In this document: one piece after another, positions 59,750 through 64,000 of the stretch
How the letters are laid out: each line of letters starts with the position of its first letter
Position numbering within the stretch: the first letter of the stretch is position 1
Assembly: GCA_949357655.1 (NCBI GenBank)
Contig: CASHTG010000015.1
Span: forward strand, 806,001 to 870,000
Origin: Parascedosporium putredinis
Lineage: Eukaryota; Ascomycota; Sordariomycetes; Microascales; Microascaceae
Length of the DNA stretch: 64,000 nucleotides
Direction: 5' to 3'
Notes under the pieces: generated by a model
The model's input: only the letters and a program-made list of their open reading frames with translations
What the model was told of the DNA's origin: nothing
The model's database searches: none
Program-made: the position numbers and the translations under genes

Positions 59750-62700
59750 GTGGTGTAGTGCGTCCGTCTAATGGTCGTTCGCCCTTTACTATCGCCACGG
59801 TCAACGAGTTGCACAATAGCTGATCTAGCCGTCGCTGGGCAAGACGCTGCTCTTGAGATTTTCGTCTGCCTCCTGCATCATCTGCTTCGATCTAGGCTCT
59901 ATCTGTCCACCCCAGATGCCGCATCGCCCTTCTCCTTCCTTTCGTGAAATTAGTGCCGACCTTGCTGTTTTTCTCTCCTCGGACAAGCGCAGCTTAGGAT
60001 TGGCGAGGTCAAAGGAGCTTGTAACTTGCTTGCCGCAACTCTATTTGCTAGAGAGCGACCACGTCCTATGGGGCAAGATAAAGTGAGGCATGCGCTAGTT
60101 TAATCAGCACTCTTGGCTCTGTCGATGATGGTGCAAATGGGGTCTAGTATCAGCGTTACAGTACAGCACTTTTGAGGGGTGGTGGAAACTGGATTTGATG
60201 GGGAGCCGCAACGCCCTGCTCAAAAAAAAAAAAACTGTCATCCCGTCCCACCTGTGCTTCGTCAATCAATTGATATCAACACCAGGACTGAGTGTTGCAC
60301 AGTAACGGCCCGGCCGAATTGCGTCAAGGCTGGTATAAGAAACGCGATCGAACTTGGAAAAGCGAGCATGGGAAACGGCCATAACGTGACTGCCGGCGGA
60401 AGTCTTCTTCTCCCCGTTTTCCTTGGGGATGAAAGAGGTTCGAAGACTAGGGTCTGTTTTTCTTTTTGGGTTGGTTGGTTCCTCTCATGATTCCGTGGAT
60501 CAAAGGTTTTAGTGCACCCGGGTTGGGCGTACCTCGGTCAAGAGGGCACCATTCAGACTGGCATTATCCACCGGATGGCAAGTTTGGAAGCGGAACACGA
60601 CAGTAGCATCTATCCATTATCGGTGGTTTTGGTTCTTTGAACGGGCTAGTCCGTCCGTATAGGCAGTGCTGCAGTGCTTCCTTGACTTCAACTTAATACC
60701 GACAAGACCATTAGGGAATTCTTCTTCCGTGCTCTCTTGATTTTTCCCAACCCCTCTTCTCTCCAGCCCTCTCGTCCCGGGCTGTCTCTCGAATGCATTT
60801 TATCAATCTCCACCACTTTCGTCTTCTCAAAGTAGCACCCTCAAATGCCACGGCATACTATAGCTTTTAAATGACTTTGGCTGTAGTAGCTAATGATGAC
60901 CCTGCCAAAAGCTCACCGGAAGCCGGTGTGTGAGCACTTTGGTTGACTGTGCCTCAACTGCAGAGCCACATCAGTGATTGGTGAGGTTTAGATGGGTGCT
61001 CGTGGGAGATGCATCCCCTCGTGCATTTGATGCATCTGGATGGATGCACGAGGACATACATGGCTTGCGGATTGGGGCGTGCAACCAACGACCAATATGC
61101 TCTGCATTCGAGGGTGGGCCCGGCCAGCAGAAGACTTTGGTGCAACGCAGATATCTATGGATGGAGGGCAGGCAAAAAAGTCTTTGATACATGGCCTCTT
61201 TCCAGGGTCCGAGATGTAACGACTGAGGAGCTAAATCATCCTAGTCGCTGACCAGCTCTTTCCGTTGCGCTCCACATCAAACTACTGTACGAGATAGACT
61301 CTAGAGACTAGAGATGATCGACAAAGGCAGGAAGGGGGACCAATAGCGGAACTAATGCGGCTTACGAGGTCCTCTACGGGAAAAGGGCCTCGCCCTTACG
61401 CAGTGCTTTTATCGGCGTTGGTGTAATGGCGGAAAGCTGGCCATTAGGACCTTGATGCACCTCTTTGGACAACATTGAAGATCACTATCGCGAGAACACT
61501 GCACTATCTTGAGCACTGTACGGGTTATGGTTGTCTCGATGATGGAGAGGATTCCTCCACTCCTGTACTAGTTTCATAATATCATTTTCTTCTCATCGGA
61601 GAGGCCATGATTGTGAACATTGAGTCAGCTGCAAGAGCTCAAGATGACACTGCTATGCGGAATTCGCCAAAGCGGCTAGATGGACCACTGCATGCACGCA
61701 ACAAAACACCCGGCATGGTGAGACTGTAAGTGGATTTCATGTTGAATCTTGTTGAAATTTCTCCTCCTTGGCTTGGTCCATGTCGAGATTTGGCCCGCCG
61801 AACCCGCCTCGGCGAGTCTTTGGGTTTTTAGCTAGTATCATCGAGTTAAACCTCAACGGTAGCCACACCCTACCTGTACGGTTCAAAGTATCAAAACCAT
61901 CCGAGACTGGGAAAGAGAACATGCTGGTTTTGGAGATGAGGTCCTTTCCAATCCAAGCTAACAGGTAACAGGACTGGACTCAGGACCCCCACGCAAGTAA
62001 GCTGGCGTGGGAGTCAACGAGTCATAGCCGCGACCAGGGCCACGCTTTTTCTTTTTGTCTTCGCTGCTCGCTTAGACAGGTGTATAACCCACAAGTCATC
62101 AATAGACTCAAAATGTTGTCTTGGGGGTATAATTTCGAACAGGTAGACAGGCCCTAAAATTAAGCATTCACCGTTCCTCAAGCGCCCTTTCTTTTCTCGT
62201 ATATGTTCTTTTTCGCCACCATGCTGCCCCTCCTCCGCCGGCGGGGATTCGGCAGGGACGAAAATATCTCGAGCCGAGTAGCTTCCGGTTCCTTCCTACC
62301 GATAAACATTGTTGCGCTCTGTTCTCTCCTTCCCCCTCCCTACATCCCCAATTTTGGGGGGTATTTTCTCCTACTAGCCTTCTTGTGATGCGATCTCCGA
62401 GGAGGAAACTGCCGGGATACAGAGAAAGGAAACGAGTATGTTGAAGCAGGCGAGTATTGTGACACGTGCAATTACCACATGTAGACATCTCTGCCGGAGG
62501 CGATAGCCGACTCGGTCGGACTAAGAGTGCAAATGGACCTTTTTTTCCCTTTTTTTTTTCCTTTTCTTTTCCCGCGCGCCTATCCTCGCCCAACTAGGCA
62601 TCGCATACTCACTTGGATGTCTCACGCGTAATGAACACTATGGTTTTGATAGAAGAATAGCGAAACACGAAGATAGACGGGAGACTGGGACCAGTGCTCG

Positions 62701-63908
62701 TTTCAACATCGATCCCTCCTCTGCTTCACTCCCTTCTTTTTCGTGTCTTGGTTTGTAAAAGAACTAGACACCTCTTAATTACTTCAAGTTGCCGAGAGGC
62801 ATAACAAAAAAATTGAGTACGGCTTGGAGCACTAACGAGAGATTGTCTTGTCACAAGATGCGATTCACTTTCTCTTGTCAGCTCCGGGCCCTTCTGCTGT
62901 TCCTCGGTCGCCCCTCTGGACCAGTCAACAGCAGTCCATCTGTGCAAGTGTCGCCCGTGCCCGTACCACCTCCTCGGGTCTCGGTTGGGGGCTTCGGCGC
63001 CACTCCAGCAGCGGGAATATGGCACGGGCTTGAGGAGGGCGGTACAAGGGGGAAGGGGGTAAGGAAAAAAAAAAGGGCCCCAAACAATTTCCTAAACGGG
63101 TGTTCCCTGACAGCCTGCACGCCACTGGAGGAAGGAGAAAAAGGATATGGGGGTGGTAGGAAACGTAGAGGACATCCAGTTTGATTGTAACAAAATCGTC
63201 ACCTATGCTTGCGGAAGAGATTCTAGTGCTCCCTCAGAGGGCCTCGGCCGTTGCCTAACCGCGCCAGGCTTACTAGGTGAAAAACCTTCGTCAGGCTTCA
63301 CTGTACGACTCAATCAAGGTCTGGCATGACCTTATTGATCCTCATCCGCTTCCGCCCTCTAGCCTTGGAGACCGACGAGTCAGCCGTGATCCGCACCCTC
63401 GCCTTGCATGTATGAGGAATTGTGATTCCTATAAGCAAGGGGTATTCCTCGCAGTTGGAGAGGCGGGCCGGATCGGGGGATGGGTCATCGATTGCTCCGA
63501 CGACCTACCTTCGTGAGTTAGGTGGAGGGGAATTGTGGACATCTCAGAGTAGATCAAAACTCTTTCCGGGGTTGGCCTTTCTCTAGGGCTTGAGGGGGTC
63601 TCTAGATAGAGGTGGACACTGCGTGAAAAGGAGATCTCGTCTTTGTACCCCATAATAGAGAGCTTGATCGGTGAGTAGTCTCAAATCAAGGAGATACGAA
63701 TAAAAACGAGGCTCCTGATGTGCACCCACTTGCGCGGCTTTCGTGGGGTGCGTTGCACCAACCATCGTTCCTCCACCCGAATGGCTCCGTCTTTTTACTT
63801 GTAAGAGGATGAGCTGATAACCAGTGCCCACTTGGTGTGGGCTATCACTATTGTTTCCTGATACGAAATTTGATCTTGGGCGTCTCGATGACCTCTCGTT
63901 ACGTCCTG

Positions 63909-64000
63909 GCCTTGGCCCGAGGACGAGTCTCAGGCTTGAACTTGTGCTCTGAGTGGTGCGATGTGCGAACGGCGCCGAGCATGGGGCTCTGGGGATTTAA
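63909..64000 (-). CDS. Possible 3' terminal exon of a gene beyond the right edge
   Basis: Read on the minus strand from the edge, a frame runs SPMLGAVRTSHHSEHKF and then a basic Pro/Arg/Lys tail ending KART before a TAA. A CCCCAG just inside the edge could be an acceptor site. It is too short to identify and may be chance. Confidence 0.2.

Larger units (their letters stand above)
51522..64000. other. 12.5-kb gene-free right end
   Basis: No reading frame here has a recognisable domain, and no fragmented but collinear set of frames suggests a slipped gene. It contains microsatellites at 51796-51818, 52759-52789, 57569-57587 and 59714-59746 and scattered TGGATCCA-type words. No transposon ends, tRNA or 5S rRNA were recognised. 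By eye it is not AT-rich, so RIP-mutated transposons are not suggested. A possible terminal exon of a minus-strand gene touches the right edge. Confidence 0.55.

Noticed and set aside
51522..64000. RIP-mutated transposon remnants
   Set aside because: The block is not visibly AT-rich, shows no TpA excess by eye and has no fragments of transposase or reverse transcriptase.

Overview
The window is nuclear DNA of a filamentous ascomycete (Pezizomycotina, most likely a Sordariomycete). Genes carry short spliceosomal introns (about 70-240 bp) with GTAAGT/GTACGT-type donors and CTAAC-type branch sites. They encode typical fungal housekeeping proteins on both strands, separated by long, GC-balanced spacers. 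No operons, rRNA, tRNA, CRISPR arrays or recognisable transposons were found.

Thirteen genes are supported. Left to right: tricalbin ER-plasma membrane tether (1-4650 +, 5' end outside the window); proteasome beta5 subunit PRE2 (5761-6735 +); a membrane-anchored Ser/Pro-rich protein of unknown function (13836-16634 +); anthranilate phosphoribosyltransferase TRP4 (18641-17252 -); a class I SAM methyltransferase (20337-21449 +); LSM6 (22185-21716 -); a Rad60/Esc2-like protein with SUMO-like domains (23059-24583 +); a long coiled-coil protein (29598-33620 +); an Amt/Mep ammonium transporter (36918-38882 +); family X DNA polymerase POL4 with BRCT domain (40164-42744 +); exocyst subunit SEC10 (45976-43282 -); NUS1, the partner subunit of cis-prenyltransferase (47718-48968 +); and tRNA m1G37 methyltransferase TRM5 (49527-51521 +). 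The genes do not form a pathway cluster; they cover membrane contact, protein turnover, tryptophan synthesis, RNA processing, DNA repair, nitrogen uptake, secretion, dolichol synthesis and tRNA modification.

The dominant oddity is technical. Every gene except PRE2 is broken by one or more reading-frame slips, about 33 in total. All are explained by one (occasionally two) missing bases, and those that could be placed lie in short homopolymer runs. Adding the missing bases makes the summed exon lengths multiples of three and restores conserved motifs. I therefore treat the genes as intact and the slips as base-calling or assembly errors, not as pseudogenisation.

Gene-poor blocks lie at 6.7-13.8 kb, 24.6-29.6 kb, 33.6-36.9 kb and 51.5-64 kb. 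They hold microsatellites, small palindromes and pyrimidine tracts but no credible protein gene. No novel system in the sense of a multi-gene cassette was found. The most interesting biology is a GC-AG intron in LSM6, very small exons in two genes, an orphan membrane protein, and the 12.5-kb gene-free right end.
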